Shown here piece by piece: positions 53,535 through 62,201 of a stretch of DNA of 64,000 nucleotides (within the stretch, counting starts at the first letter, position 1; every line of letters begins with the position of its first letter). The stretch is from Prevotella sp. GTDB taxonomy: Bacteria > Bacteroidota > Bacteroidia > Bacteroidales > Bacteroidaceae. The notes under the pieces are model-generated. The model was not told the origin of the DNA. It did not search any database and saw only the letters and a list, made by a program, of their open reading frames with translations. The stretch spans positions 54,638-118,637 of the forward strand of contig JAFZIY010000008.1 in the NCBI GenBank assembly GCA_017554105.1, written 5' to 3'. Made by a program: the position numbers and the translations under genes.

Positions 53535-53578
53535 CATCGTATATACACGTATTGTTTTCTTTTTTAATCGCGATTGTT

Positions 53579-54577
53579 ATGGGTTACAAGCTTTACACAT
53601 TGATATTTCTGGCTACTTTCAGCACCTCTGTAGCATTTGCGCAAGGGCCTAATGGCTCAGGTACTTATTACAAGGCAGCGGACGGGAAGAAGGGCAGTGC
53701 CCTGAAGTCTTCGCTTCGCGACATTATCACTGCAGGTTATGACCAACAGACATATAAAGAAGTGTGGGCAGCGTATAAGACAACAGACATAAAACCAGAT
53801 GGTATACATGTTTACGACATATACAGCAACATATCCAACTTTGTCTATGGTGATGACCAAGCAGGCAATTACAGTAAAGAAGGTGATGTATATAATCGTG
53901 AGCACACTTTCCCCAAAAGCTGGTTTGGTGGGAAAAATGCATATCCCATGTATTCAGACCTATTCCATGTAATGCCTACCGATGGTTATGTTAACAATAT
54001 GCGAAGCGATTATCCATATGGAGAGACTGATGCAAATGGGAGCGACAAGATAAATTATAAAAGCGCAAATGCATATAGTAAGAGAGGATACTGTAAAACT
54101 GCTGGTTATACAGATGTGGTTTTTGAGCCCAACGATGAATATAAAGGAGACTTAGCACGCAACTATTTCTATATGGCTACTCGTTATGAGAATCAAATCA
54201 CAAGTTGGGACTCACCAGTCCTTACCAATTCTTCATACAAGCCATACGCCGAGTGGCACATGAACATGCTTATGCGCTGGGCAAAAAATGATCCTGTAAG
54301 CGAGAAAGAAGTATTAAGGAACCAGGCGGTTTATGACATTCAGAATAACCGCAACCCATTCATCGACTATCCAGGACTTGAGGATTATGTATGGGGCGAC
54401 AAGGTGAATACGCCTTTCTCATACGATAACTACGAGGCAGCAAACGCAATAATACAAGTTGAAGACACAGAAAGCAGCACACATGACAATGCAATATATG
54501 ACTTGCAAGGTTGCCGTGTGCAGTATCCCACAAGAGGAATCTATATTAGAAACGGTAAAAAGATTTTCATAAAGTAA
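53579..54577 (+). CDS. Secreted endonuclease I with tail motif
   Basis: A 332-residue exported nuclease of the EndA/Vvn type. The signal peptide is MGYKLYTLIFLATFSTSVAFA. The beta-beta-alpha-metal core is YNREHTFPKSWF with the catalytic His, then SDLFHVMPTDGYVNN. The C-terminal tail IYDLQGCRV ... GIYIRNGKKIFIK resembles a type IX sorting signal and matches the tail of the protein at 10941-11873. It would degrade extracellular DNA for nutrients or biofilm use. It lies 13 bases before manC, so they may share a transcript. Confidence 0.86.
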   Translation: MGYKLYTLIFLATFSTSVAFAQGPNGSGTYYKAADGKKGSALKSSLRDIITAGYDQQTYKEVWAAYKTTDIKPDGIHVYDIYSNISNFVYGDDQAGNYSKEGDVYNREHTFPKSWFGGKNAYPMYSDLFHVMPTDGYVNNMRSDYPYGETDANGSDKINYKSANAYSKRGYCKTAGYTDVVFEPNDEYKGDLARNYFYMATRYENQITSWDSPVLTNSSYKPYAEWHMNMLMRWAKNDPVSEKEVLRNQAVYDIQNNRNPFIDYPGLEDYVWGDKVNTPFSYDNYEAANAIIQVEDTESSTHDNAIYDLQGCRVQYPTRGIYIRNGKKIFIK

Positions 54578-54590
54578 ATGTTATTGTAGC

Positions 54591-55649
54591 ATGCGTAATA
54601 GAAATCATTTAGTTATAATGGCAGGTGGCGTAGGCAGCAGGTTCTGGCCTATGAGCACCGAGGAGCGTCCCAAGCAGTTTATTGATGTGCTTGGTGTAGG
54701 CCGTTCATTGCTTCAACTCACGATGGACAGGTTTTCAGGAGTCATTGAACATGACAACATTTGGGTTGTTACGAACAAGAATTATGCTGACATTGTGAGG
54801 GAGCAGTTGCCCGAGATACCTGCAGACCATGTGCTCTGTGAGCCTTGTCGCAGAAACACCGCACCGTGCATTGCCTATGTTAGTTGGCGAATTAAGAGTC
54901 AAGACCCCAAGGCTAATGTGGTGGTAACTCCCAGCGACCATATAGTAACCGATGTTGAGGAGTTCAGAAGGGTGGTGAAGCAGTGCCTTAAGTTCACTGA
55001 GGACAGTGATGCTATCGTTACACTCGGAATGAAGCCCACACGTCCTGAGACAGGATATGGATATATTCAGGCTGACCTCTCCATGAGCAGCATGCGCAAT
55101 AAGGAGATTTACAGGGTTGACAGTTTCAAGGAGAAGCCCAATCTCGAGAAGGCAACAGAATACATCAAGGATAGAAGTTATTTCTGGAATGCAGGCATTT
55201 TCATCTGGAACGTAAGTACAATAGTCAATGCATTCCGTGTGTTCCAGCCAACGCTGAGCAAGATTTTCGAGAGCATGTTGCCTATCTACGGCACCGATAA
55301 GGAGCAGGAAATGATAGACAAACGCTATCCTGAGTGCCAGAACATCTCTGTCGACTATGCCATAATGGAGCAGGTAGAGGAGATTTTCGTATGTCCGGCA
55401 GACTTCGGTTGGAGCGACCTAGGCACATGGGGCTCTCTTCTCATGCAGTCGAAGCGCGACCTCTATGGCAACAGTGTGATAGGAGAGAATGTACAACTAT
55501 ATGAAACCCATAACTGTATCGTCCACACATTACAGAACAGTAGGGTGGTGATACAAGGACTCGACGGCTATATCGTAGCAGAGCAGGACGGTAAACTGCT
55601 TATCTGCAAGTTGTCGGAAGAACAAAGAATAAAAGATTTCAGAAACTAA
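54591..55649 (+). CDS. manC: Mannose-1-phosphate guanylyltransferase
   Basis: A 352-residue enzyme that makes GDP-mannose from mannose 1-phosphate and GTP. Signatures: MAGGVGSRFWPMSTEERPKQF at the start, VTPSDHIV, and FKEKPNLEKA. It lacks the phosphomannose isomerase domain of bifunctional ManC. The mannose 1-phosphate could come from the GH130 reaction at 14.5 kb. First of three GDP-fucose genes. Confidence 0.92.
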   Translation: MRNRNHLVIMAGGVGSRFWPMSTEERPKQFIDVLGVGRSLLQLTMDRFSGVIEHDNIWVVTNKNYADIVREQLPEIPADHVLCEPCRRNTAPCIAYVSWRIKSQDPKANVVVTPSDHIVTDVEEFRRVVKQCLKFTEDSDAIVTLGMKPTRPETGYGYIQADLSMSSMRNKEIYRVDSFKEKPNLEKATEYIKDRSYFWNAGIFIWNVSTIVNAFRVFQPTLSKIFESMLPIYGTDKEQEMIDKRYPECQNISVDYAIMEQVEEIFVCPADFGWSDLGTWGSLLMQSKRDLYGNSVIGENVQLYETHNCIVHTLQNSRVVIQGLDGYIVAEQDGKLLICKLSEEQRIKDFRN

Positions 55650-55664
55650 AACGATAATTAAAAA

Positions 55665-56750
55665 ATGGAAAAGAAAGTAGCGCTTATCACAGGTATTACA
55701 GGTCAGGACGGTTCTTACCTGGCAGAATTTCTCATAGAAAAAGGATATGAGGTTCATGGACTCCTGCGCAGAAGCAGTTCATTTAACACAGCACGAATAG
55801 AGCATCTTTATCTTGACGAGTGGGTGCGTGATATGAAGAAGGCACGTCTTGTAAACCTTCACTGGGCAGACATGACCGACTCTTCATCACTTATTCGCAT
55901 CATCGGAGAGACAAAGCCAACAGAAATATACAACCTTGCGGCACAGAGCCACGTTAAGGTCAGCTTCGATGTTCCTGAATACACGGCAGACACAGATGCT
56001 GTAGGTGTTCTCCGTCTGCTTGAGGCAGTGCGTATCTGTGGTCTTGAGCACAGTTGTCGCATCTATCAGGCTTCCACATCAGAACTCTATGGCAAGGTTC
56101 AGGAAGTCCCACAGTCAGAGACAACACCATTCTATCCCCGTAGTCCATATTCTGTGGCCAAGCTCTATGGCTTCTGGATTATGAAGAACTATCGTGAGTC
56201 ATACAACATGTTCTGCTGCAACGGTATCCTCTTCAACCATGAGAGTGAGCGCAGAGGTGAGACATTCGTTACCCGTAAGATAACCCTGGCTGCAGCACGT
56301 ATTGTACAGGGTATGCAGGACAAACTGTATCTTGGCAACCTCAACTCACTTCGTGACTGGGGTTATGCAAAGGACTACATCGAGTGCATGTGGCTCATCC
56401 TGCAGCAGCCAGAGCCAGACGACTTCGTGATTGCCACTGGTGAGTACCACACGGTGAGGGAGTTTGCAACACTTGCATTCCATCATGTAGGTATCGAACT
56501 TGAATGGAAGGGTGAGGGCGTTGATGAGAAGGGTATCGACAAGAACACCGGCCGAGTGCTCGTAGAGGTTGATCCTAAGTATTTCCGTCCTGCAGAGGTT
56601 GACCAGTTGCTTGGTAACCCGCAGAAAGCAAAGGACGTTCTCGGATGGAATCCTCGCAAGACGACTTTCGAACAACTTGTTAAGATTATGGTTGACCACG
56701 ACATGAAGTTCGTTAAGAAGTTGTACCTGAAGTCAAAGATGGAAGATTAA
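55665..56750 (+). CDS. gmd: GDP-mannose 4,6-dehydratase
   Basis: A 361-residue SDR enzyme that turns GDP-mannose into GDP-4-keto-6-deoxymannose. NADP site [23 protein letters not shown]; catalytic STSELYG and YSVAK (Tyr-Lys); [15 protein letters not shown] is typical. Spaced 15 bases from manC and 12 from the next gene. Confidence 0.96.
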   Translation: MEKKVALITGITGQDGSYLAEFLIEKGYEVHGLLRRSSSFNTARIEHLYLDEWVRDMKKARLVNLHWADMTDSSSLIRIIGETKPTEIYNLAAQSHVKVSFDVPEYTADTDAVGVLRLLEAVRICGLEHSCRIYQASTSELYGKVQEVPQSETTPFYPRSPYSVAKLYGFWIMKNYRESYNMFCCNGILFNHESERRGETFVTRKITLAAARIVQGMQDKLYLGNLNSLRDWGYAKDYIECMWLILQQPEPDDFVIATGEYHTVREFATLAFHHVGIELEWKGEGVDEKGIDKNTGRVLVEVDPKYFRPAEVDQLLGNPQKAKDVLGWNPRKTTFEQLVKIMVDHDMKFVKKLYLKSKMED

Positions 56751-56762
56751 TATTATTGATGT

Positions 56763-57860
56763 ATGCTTAGTAAAGACGCAAAGATATATGTGGCAGGCCA
56801 TAACGGACTAGTTGGTTCTGCCATCTGGAACAATCTCAAACAACGTGGCTATAACAACCTGGTTGGTAAGTCACACAAGGAACTCGACCTATTGGACCCT
56901 GTAGCCGTAAAGAAGTTCTTCGATGAGGAGAAGCCCGATGCTGTTGTCCTTGCCGCTGCCCATGTAGGAGGCATCATGGCGAACCTTCAGTACCGTGCCG
57001 ACTTCATCTATCAGAACCTTCAGATACAGCAGAACGTTATAGGTGAGAGTTATCGTCATGGAGTGAAGAAACTGCTTTTCCTCGGCTCCACATGCATCTA
57101 TCCTCGCATGGCTCAACAGCCAATGAAGGAAGAGGCATTGCTGACAAGCGAGCTTGAGTACACCAACGAGCCTTATGCCATTGCCAAGATAGCAGGTCTT
57201 AAGATGTGCGAGAGTTTCAGTATTCAGTATGGTTGCAACTACATCGCAGTGATGCCTACCAACCTCTATGGTCCCAACGACAACTTCCATCTTGAGAACA
57301 GTCATGTGCTTCCCGCAATGATAAGGAAGGTACATCTGGCAAAGTGCCTTAACGAAGGTGACTGGGATGCTGTTCGCAAGGACATCAACCTGCGTCCTGT
57401 CGAGGGAGTCAATGGCAGCAACAGCAACGAGGAAATCCTTGAGAAACTGGCCAAGTTCGGTATTCGTCCTGACAGTGTCACCCTTTGGGGCACAGGTTCA
57501 CCGATGCGTGAGTTTCTGTGGAGTGAGGAGATGGCCGACGCCAGTGTCCATGTCCTGCTGAATGTTGATTTCAAAGACACCTACGAGGAAGGACAGAAAG
57601 AGATTCGCAACTGCCACATCAATGTTGGAACGGGCAAGGAAGTCACAATTCGCGAGGCTGCAGAGAAGATTATCAGTGAGATTGGCTTCAAGGGTGAACT
57701 GAAATGGGATTCCACGAAACCCGATGGCACACCTCGCAAACTTACTGATGTTACAAAACTCCACAATCTCGGATGGCATCATAAGGTTGAGATTGACGAA
57801 GGCATCCACCGCCTTTATGAATGGTACAAGCAGGGAATCTGCATAAATCATCTGACTTGA
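56763..57860 (+). CDS. fcl: GDP-L-fucose synthase
   Basis: A 365-residue NADPH-dependent epimerase-reductase that finishes GDP-L-fucose. VAGHNGLVGSAIW, AAAHVGGIMAN, LFLGSTCIYPR and YAIAK are conserved. The loop after residue 210 (VNGSNSNEEIL) is longer than in E. coli Fcl, as in other Bacteroidales. GDP-fucose would be used for capsule or surface protein glycans. A strong terminator follows. Confidence 0.95.
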   Translation: MLSKDAKIYVAGHNGLVGSAIWNNLKQRGYNNLVGKSHKELDLLDPVAVKKFFDEEKPDAVVLAAAHVGGIMANLQYRADFIYQNLQIQQNVIGESYRHGVKKLLFLGSTCIYPRMAQQPMKEEALLTSELEYTNEPYAIAKIAGLKMCESFSIQYGCNYIAVMPTNLYGPNDNFHLENSHVLPAMIRKVHLAKCLNEGDWDAVRKDINLRPVEGVNGSNSNEEILEKLAKFGIRPDSVTLWGTGSPMREFLWSEEMADASVHVLLNVDFKDTYEEGQKEIRNCHINVGTGKEVTIREAAEKIISEIGFKGELKWDSTKPDGTPRKLTDVTKLHNLGWHHKVEIDEGIHRLYEWYKQGICINHLT

Positions 57861-57875
57861 TTTTTCAAAACATAT

Positions 57876-57928
57876 AGAGTTTATAGCGTTATTACATTAT
57901 GGTGTGATAGCGCTATAACTCTTTTTTA
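57876..57928 (+). terminator. Terminator of the GDP-fucose genes
   Basis: AGAGTTTATAGCG (57876-57888) pairs with CGCTATAACTCT (57911-57922) with one bulge, then a T run. Confidence 0.85.
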
Positions 57929-57968
57929 TACATATTTCTCTACTGAAATTAATTTTTTTTAATAAAAG

Positions 57969-58000
57969 TTTGGAGGTTTAAATTATTATTTGTACTTTTG
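57969..58000 (+). promoter_or_regulatory. Promoter of the gldB-like gene
   Basis: TTTG (57969-57972), 20 bases, TACTTTTG (57993-58000). Confidence 0.75.
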
Positions 58001-58025
58001 CAACAGTTTTTAATAATTAGTCATT

Positions 58026-58841
58026 GTGCAAAAGTATTATCTTCTTGTTCTTTCGATAATAATGCTATGCTCTGGATGTATATATAAAATACGTCCAAAC
58101 GATGACGATGCACCTCATCGAATAGAGATAAAGCGCTATGACAGACTACAGAGCCAATACCTCACAACAGGTGATTTCGCTGCACTTCAGCAGATGAACA
58201 CCGAGTTCCCTATAGAGACGCGAACACTCATTGAGGATATTCTTCATATCGGTGAGGTAAACGACCCCGAGATCAGCAAGACACTGCTCAAATACTATCA
58301 GGACAGCACCTTGCAGGTGCTTATCTCCGACGTGGAGGCAGAGTATGCCAATATAGACGACCTTAACATAGGTCTTGAGGAGGCATTCGCCAAGTTGAAG
58401 ACATATATCCCAGACCTTGCCGTTCCTCAGTTCTATGCCCAGATAGGCGACCTTGAGCATAGCATCATAATAGGCGACGGCATTGTGGGCATCTCTCTCG
58501 ACAAGTACATGGGCGAGAATTACTCTATCTACCGCAAGTACTATAGCCAGAGCCAGCGCGAGTCGATGACCCGCAGTTTCATCATTCCCGACTGTCTGTG
58601 CTTCTATCTGCTCAGCCTTTATCCACTGGACAACTTCGAGGGAAGGCCACAGGTAGAGAGAGACCTGCATTTCGGAAAGATAATGTGGGTGGTGAACACC
58701 ATCATCGGCAACCACGCCTTCAAGACCCCGTATGTTGACAGCATAAACACCTACATGTTGAAGAACTCCACCAAGACGATACTTCAGTTGCTGATAGACA
58801 ATGACTATAAAGACATCATAAAGGAAACGGGCATCGAGTAG
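58026..58841 (+). CDS. GldB-like lipoprotein
   Basis: A 271-residue lipoprotein; lipobox LCSGC with Cys near residue 18. The mature protein is mostly helical, with TYIPDLAVPQFYAQIGDLEHS, VGISLDKYMGENY and HFGKIMWVVNTI, as in the GldB family first found in gliding Flavobacteria. Many non-gliding Bacteroidales carry a homolog, so a general role in envelope assembly is more likely than motility. The start is GTG at 58026. It is somewhat shorter than Flavobacterium GldB. Confidence 0.7.
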   Translation: MQKYYLLVLSIIMLCSGCIYKIRPNDDDAPHRIEIKRYDRLQSQYLTTGDFAALQQMNTEFPIETRTLIEDILHIGEVNDPEISKTLLKYYQDSTLQVLISDVEAEYANIDDLNIGLEEAFAKLKTYIPDLAVPQFYAQIGDLEHSIIIGDGIVGISLDKYMGENYSIYRKYYSQSQRESMTRSFIIPDCLCFYLLSLYPLDNFEGRPQVERDLHFGKIMWVVNTIIGNHAFKTPYVDSINTYMLKNSTKTILQLLIDNDYKDIIKETGIE

Positions 58842-58848
58842 ATGTCCG

Positions 58849-59760
58849 TTATTTTATTTCTTGTCCCTGATAAATGTTGTTCCTGACAAGGTAATTGTCG
58901 AGGGCATTGGTGAATTCATAGTTCTTTATTCCCCATTTCGGTGCCACTATGAGTTCCGCCGGCGACTGCGATATAAACCTGTCGAGCACCATGTCCGGCC
59001 TTGTGTGCTGAATGAAGGAGGCCACCAGTCGGATATACTCGTCGATATCATACACCTTGAAGGGTTGTCGGGCATATTCCTCCGCAAGTCTTGTGTTCCT
59101 GACTACCTGCAACTGGTGCAGTTTCAGTATGTCCAGCCTCGTGCTGTTCAGCCTTTCAGCCTCCCTGATATTATCCTCTGCACTCACTCCCGGCAGTCCC
59201 AGTATCACATGACCTCCCACATAGATATTCCTCTCCTTGGTCCTCTCTATGGCCTTCACGGAGCACTCGAAGGTATGTCCCCTGTTTATTCTCCTCAGTA
59301 TGTCGTTGTCAGTGCTCTCTATTCCATATTCCACAATCATGAAAGTCTGTCGGCTGAGACTCTCAAGATAGTCGAGTATTTCATCGTCAATACAGTCGGG
59401 TCGGGTGCCTATCACAATCCCCACCACATCCTCCACGCTGAGTGCCTCCTCATACAGGCTCTTCAGTCTTTCCACTGATGCGTATGTATTGGTAAAGGCT
59501 TGGTAATAAGCCAGATATTTCATATCCTTATACTTTCTCTTGAAGAACGAAATACCGTCTTCCATCTGCCTTCCGACACTCTTGTTGCCCATGCAGTAGG
59601 CAGGTGAGAAAGCCCTGTTGTCACAGAAGATGCAACCACCAGTACCTATCGTTCCGTCTCTGTTGGGACATGAGAATCCTGCATCGATGCTTATCTTCTG
59701 CACCTTGCATCCCAGTTTCTGTCTCAGCCAAGAACTGAAGTCGTTGTAATGCTTGTTCAT
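58849..59760 (-). CDS. TIGR01212 family radical SAM protein
   Basis: A 303-residue radical SAM enzyme. The cluster motif is CPNRDGTIGTGGCIFC (C-x11-C-x2-C), an unusual spacing typical of this family. HVILGLPGVSAEDN and LDILKLHQLQVV follow, as in YhcC-like proteins. The substrate is not known. The start at 59760 (MNKHYNDFSSW) is chosen; the longer frame runs into dispersed repeat copy C. It converges with the gldB-like gene, with 7 bases between stops. Confidence 0.85.
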   Translation of the reverse strand: MNKHYNDFSSWLRQKLGCKVQKISIDAGFSCPNRDGTIGTGGCIFCDNRAFSPAYCMGNKSVGRQMEDGISFFKRKYKDMKYLAYYQAFTNTYASVERLKSLYEEALSVEDVVGIVIGTRPDCIDDEILDYLESLSRQTFMIVEYGIESTDNDILRRINRGHTFECSVKAIERTKERNIYVGGHVILGLPGVSAEDNIREAERLNSTRLDILKLHQLQVVRNTRLAEEYARQPFKVYDIDEYIRLVASFIQHTRPDMVLDRFISQSPAELIVAPKWGIKNYEFTNALDNYLVRNNIYQGQEIK

Positions 59761-59764
59761 ACTG

Positions 59765-59830
59765 GAGTTAGGAGTTCTTTGCAAGCAAAGCGGCATAGCC
59801 GAGCGACGAGTTGTTGCGCTCTGCGCAATT
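59765..59830 (+). repeat. Dispersed repeat copy C
   Basis: Core GCGGCATAGCCGAGCG at 59790-59805, with GAGTTAGGAGTTCTTT before and ACGAGTTG after. It lies in the 5' leader of the radical SAM gene. The short direct repeat ATCAATTATC follows at 59831-59846. Confidence 0.75.
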
Positions 59831-59855
59831 ATCAATTATCAATTATCACTTATTC

Positions 59856-59887
59856 TTTGCAAATGTACCAAATAATTCTTAACTTTG
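59856..59887 (+). promoter_or_regulatory. Promoter of the S9 peptidase gene
   Basis: TTTG (59856-59859), 20 bases, TAACTTTG (59880-59887). A minus-strand TACATTTG at 59860-59867, possibly for the radical SAM gene, overlaps it. Confidence 0.75.
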
Positions 59888-59912
59888 CCACAAAATAAAC
59901 GATTAATCTACG

Positions 59913-62141
59913 ATGAAAAGACTATTTTTCCTCATTGCGGCAGTCCTTTTTTCTTCTGCCTCGCTCCTTGCACAGCAGTCTATCGACCTCAGGGACATCA
60001 CATCAGGCGTATATTCCCCTCAGTATCTTAGCGACATCACACCGATGGCCGACGGTGAGAGCTGGGCCCAGATAAGCGACGACGGCAACAGCATTGTGCA
60101 GTATTCATTCAAGACAGGCAAGCAGACGGCAGTGCTGTTTGACGTCAATGCAACGAACAATATCACCATAAAGGACTTCGATGGCTACATCCTCAGTCCT
60201 GACGGTAAGAAGATACTCATTCAGACCAATACAAAGCGCATCTACCGCCATTCCTTCACTGCCGACTATTACATCTACAACATAGCCAGCAAGCGCCTTG
60301 AGAGACTCTCCGACAACGGTCCTCAGCAGTCTCCGGTATGGTCACAGGATGGCCTTCAGGTGGCTTTTGTGCGTGACAACAACATCTTCCTCATCAAGCT
60401 GCTCTACGACAACTCTGAGAGTCAGGTGACAAAGGACGGTAAGCGCAATGAGATTATCAACGGCATTCCCGACTGGGTGAATGAGGAGGAGTTCGGCTTC
60501 AATACAGCCATGACCTTCAATGCTGACGGAACGGTGCTCTGCTGGATAAGATACGATGAGAGTAATGTCAAGACCTACTCATTGCAGATGTTCAAGGGAG
60601 AGCGTCCACAGCACAGCGAGTGGGCCACTTACCCCGGCGACTACTCATATAAGTACCCCAAGGCAGGACAGGAGAACTCTAAGGTCAGCGTGAGGAGCTA
60701 TGATGTGAAGTCACACCAGACGCGCACCCTCAATGTGCCGGTGCCTGCCGACGGCTACATACCAAGACTGAAGGCCACGAGCGACCCTGAGAAGGTGGTG
60801 GTATATACCATGAACCGTCATCAGGACGAGTTGTGCCTCTATGCCGTCAACCCCCTCTCTACGATGAGTCAGTTGCTCGTCAAGGAGAAGTCGGACAAGT
60901 ATGTCAAGGAGGAGTCGATGGACGGTATCGAGATACTGCCCTCAAGCATCGTGATACCCAGTGACCGCAGTGGTACGATGCAACTCTATCTCTATGACAT
61001 CAACGGCTCACTGCAGCGACAACTCACCAGTGGCGACCATGAGGTGACCGAACTGTATGGCTATGACGAGGCAACGGGAACGGTATATTATCAGGCTGCG
61101 GGCATCGACCCCATGAACCGTGAGGTCTATTCTGCCGACAAGAAGGGCAAGGTGACCATGCTCACGAAGAACAAGGGATGGAACTCGGCCCTCTTCAGCA
61201 GCAACTATCAGTATTTCGTGAACACATGGAGCGACTGCAACACACCATATCAGTATTCCATCCTCAGCCGTGAGGGCAAGGTGATAGCAACCCTTGGTGA
61301 CAATGCCCAGTTGAAGAGTACCCTTGCTGGTCTGCCTCTTGGCAAGAAAGAGTTCTTCACCTTCAAGACCTCCGAGGGAGTGGAACTCAATGGCATCATG
61401 ATAAAGCCCCGCGATTTCGATGCCTCAAAGAAATACCCTGTCATCATGTGGCAGTATGGCGGTCCCGGCAGTCAGCAGGTAATCAACTCATGGCGCGTGG
61501 GCTCAATGGGACAGGGCTGTCTCTATGACCAGTACCTCGCGCAGCAGGGCTTCATCATCGTGTGTGTCGACGGTCGTGGCACAGGAGGCAGGGGTGCTGA
61601 GTTCGAGAAGTGCACATATATGAAGATAGGTCAGCTGGAGTCAAAGGACCAGGCAGAGGCCGCCATCTACCTCAGGAGTCTGCCATACATCGACGGCTCC
61701 CGTATAGGCATCTGGGGATGGAGCTACGGCGGTTTCAACACACTGATGAGCATGAGCGAGGGCAGGGGAGTGTTTGCTGCCGGAGTGGCTGTGGCACCAC
61801 CTACCGACTGGCGGTTCTATGACACCATCTATACAGAGCGTTATATGCGCACACCACAGGAGAATCCCTCAGGCTATGACGTCAACCCCATGAACAGGGC
61901 TGCCGACCTGCAGGGAAGCCTGCTCATCTGTCACGGTCTGGCTGATGACAATGTGCACCCACAGAACACCTTCGAATACACTGAGAAACTGGTGCAGGCG
62001 GACAAGGACTTCAAGATGAACATCTACACCAACCGCAACCACAGCATCTATGGAGGCAACACCCGCCACCACCTGCTAAGACAGATAGCGGAGCATTTTA
62101 GAACCCACCTCCTTCTCCTCCCGAAGGGAGGAGGGTTTTAA
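59913..62141 (+). CDS. S9 family prolyl peptidase (DPP-IV-like)
   Basis: A 742-residue exported serine peptidase that would remove X-Pro dipeptides from peptides in the periplasm. Signal peptide MKRLFFLIAAVLFSSASLLA; an N-terminal beta-propeller (about 35-480, with the binding-site pair in VNEEEF); and a C-terminal hydrolase domain with the nucleophile in GWSYGGF (about Ser605), the acid in HGLADDNVHPQN and the base in RNHSIYGG. The last ten residues (HLLLLPKGGGF) are encoded by a REP-like palindrome, so the tail was replaced or extended by the repeat. Confidence 0.9.
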   Translation: MKRLFFLIAAVLFSSASLLAQQSIDLRDITSGVYSPQYLSDITPMADGESWAQISDDGNSIVQYSFKTGKQTAVLFDVNATNNITIKDFDGYILSPDGKKILIQTNTKRIYRHSFTADYYIYNIASKRLERLSDNGPQQSPVWSQDGLQVAFVRDNNIFLIKLLYDNSESQVTKDGKRNEIINGIPDWVNEEEFGFNTAMTFNADGTVLCWIRYDESNVKTYSLQMFKGERPQHSEWATYPGDYSYKYPKAGQENSKVSVRSYDVKSHQTRTLNVPVPADGYIPRLKATSDPEKVVVYTMNRHQDELCLYAVNPLSTMSQLLVKEKSDKYVKEESMDGIEILPSSIVIPSDRSGTMQLYLYDINGSLQRQLTSGDHEVTELYGYDEATGTVYYQAAGIDPMNREVYSADKKGKVTMLTKNKGWNSALFSSNYQYFVNTWSDCNTPYQYSILSREGKVIATLGDNAQLKSTLAGLPLGKKEFFTFKTSEGVELNGIMIKPRDFDASKKYPVIMWQYGGPGSQQVINSWRVGSMGQGCLYDQYLAQQGFIIVCVDGRGTGGRGAEFEKCTYMKIGQLESKDQAEAAIYLRSLPYIDGSRIGIWGWSYGGFNTLMSMSEGRGVFAAGVAVAPPTDWRFYDTIYTERYMRTPQENPSGYDVNPMNRAADLQGSLLICHGLADDNVHPQNTFEYTEKLVQADKDFKMNIYTNRNHSIYGGNTRHHLLRQIAEHFRTHLLLLPKGGGF
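62115..62133. repeat. REP-like palindrome at the 3' end of the S9 gene
   Basis: CTCCTCCCGAAGGGAGGAG, a perfect 19-base palindrome around a central base pair, lies inside the coding sequence just before the stop codon. Confidence 0.8.
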
Positions 62142-62201
62142 CACCTAAATGACCAAACGACTAATCTCCTAAACGACTAATTTACTAAACAACTACGAAT
62201 T

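Noticed and set aside
53504-53578. Upstream start of endonuclease I
   Set aside because: The Met lies in the -33 promoter box, and the signal peptide begins at 53579.
59761-59835. N-terminal extension of the radical SAM protein
   Set aside because: It is encoded by dispersed repeat copy C and precedes the conserved MNKHYNDF start.
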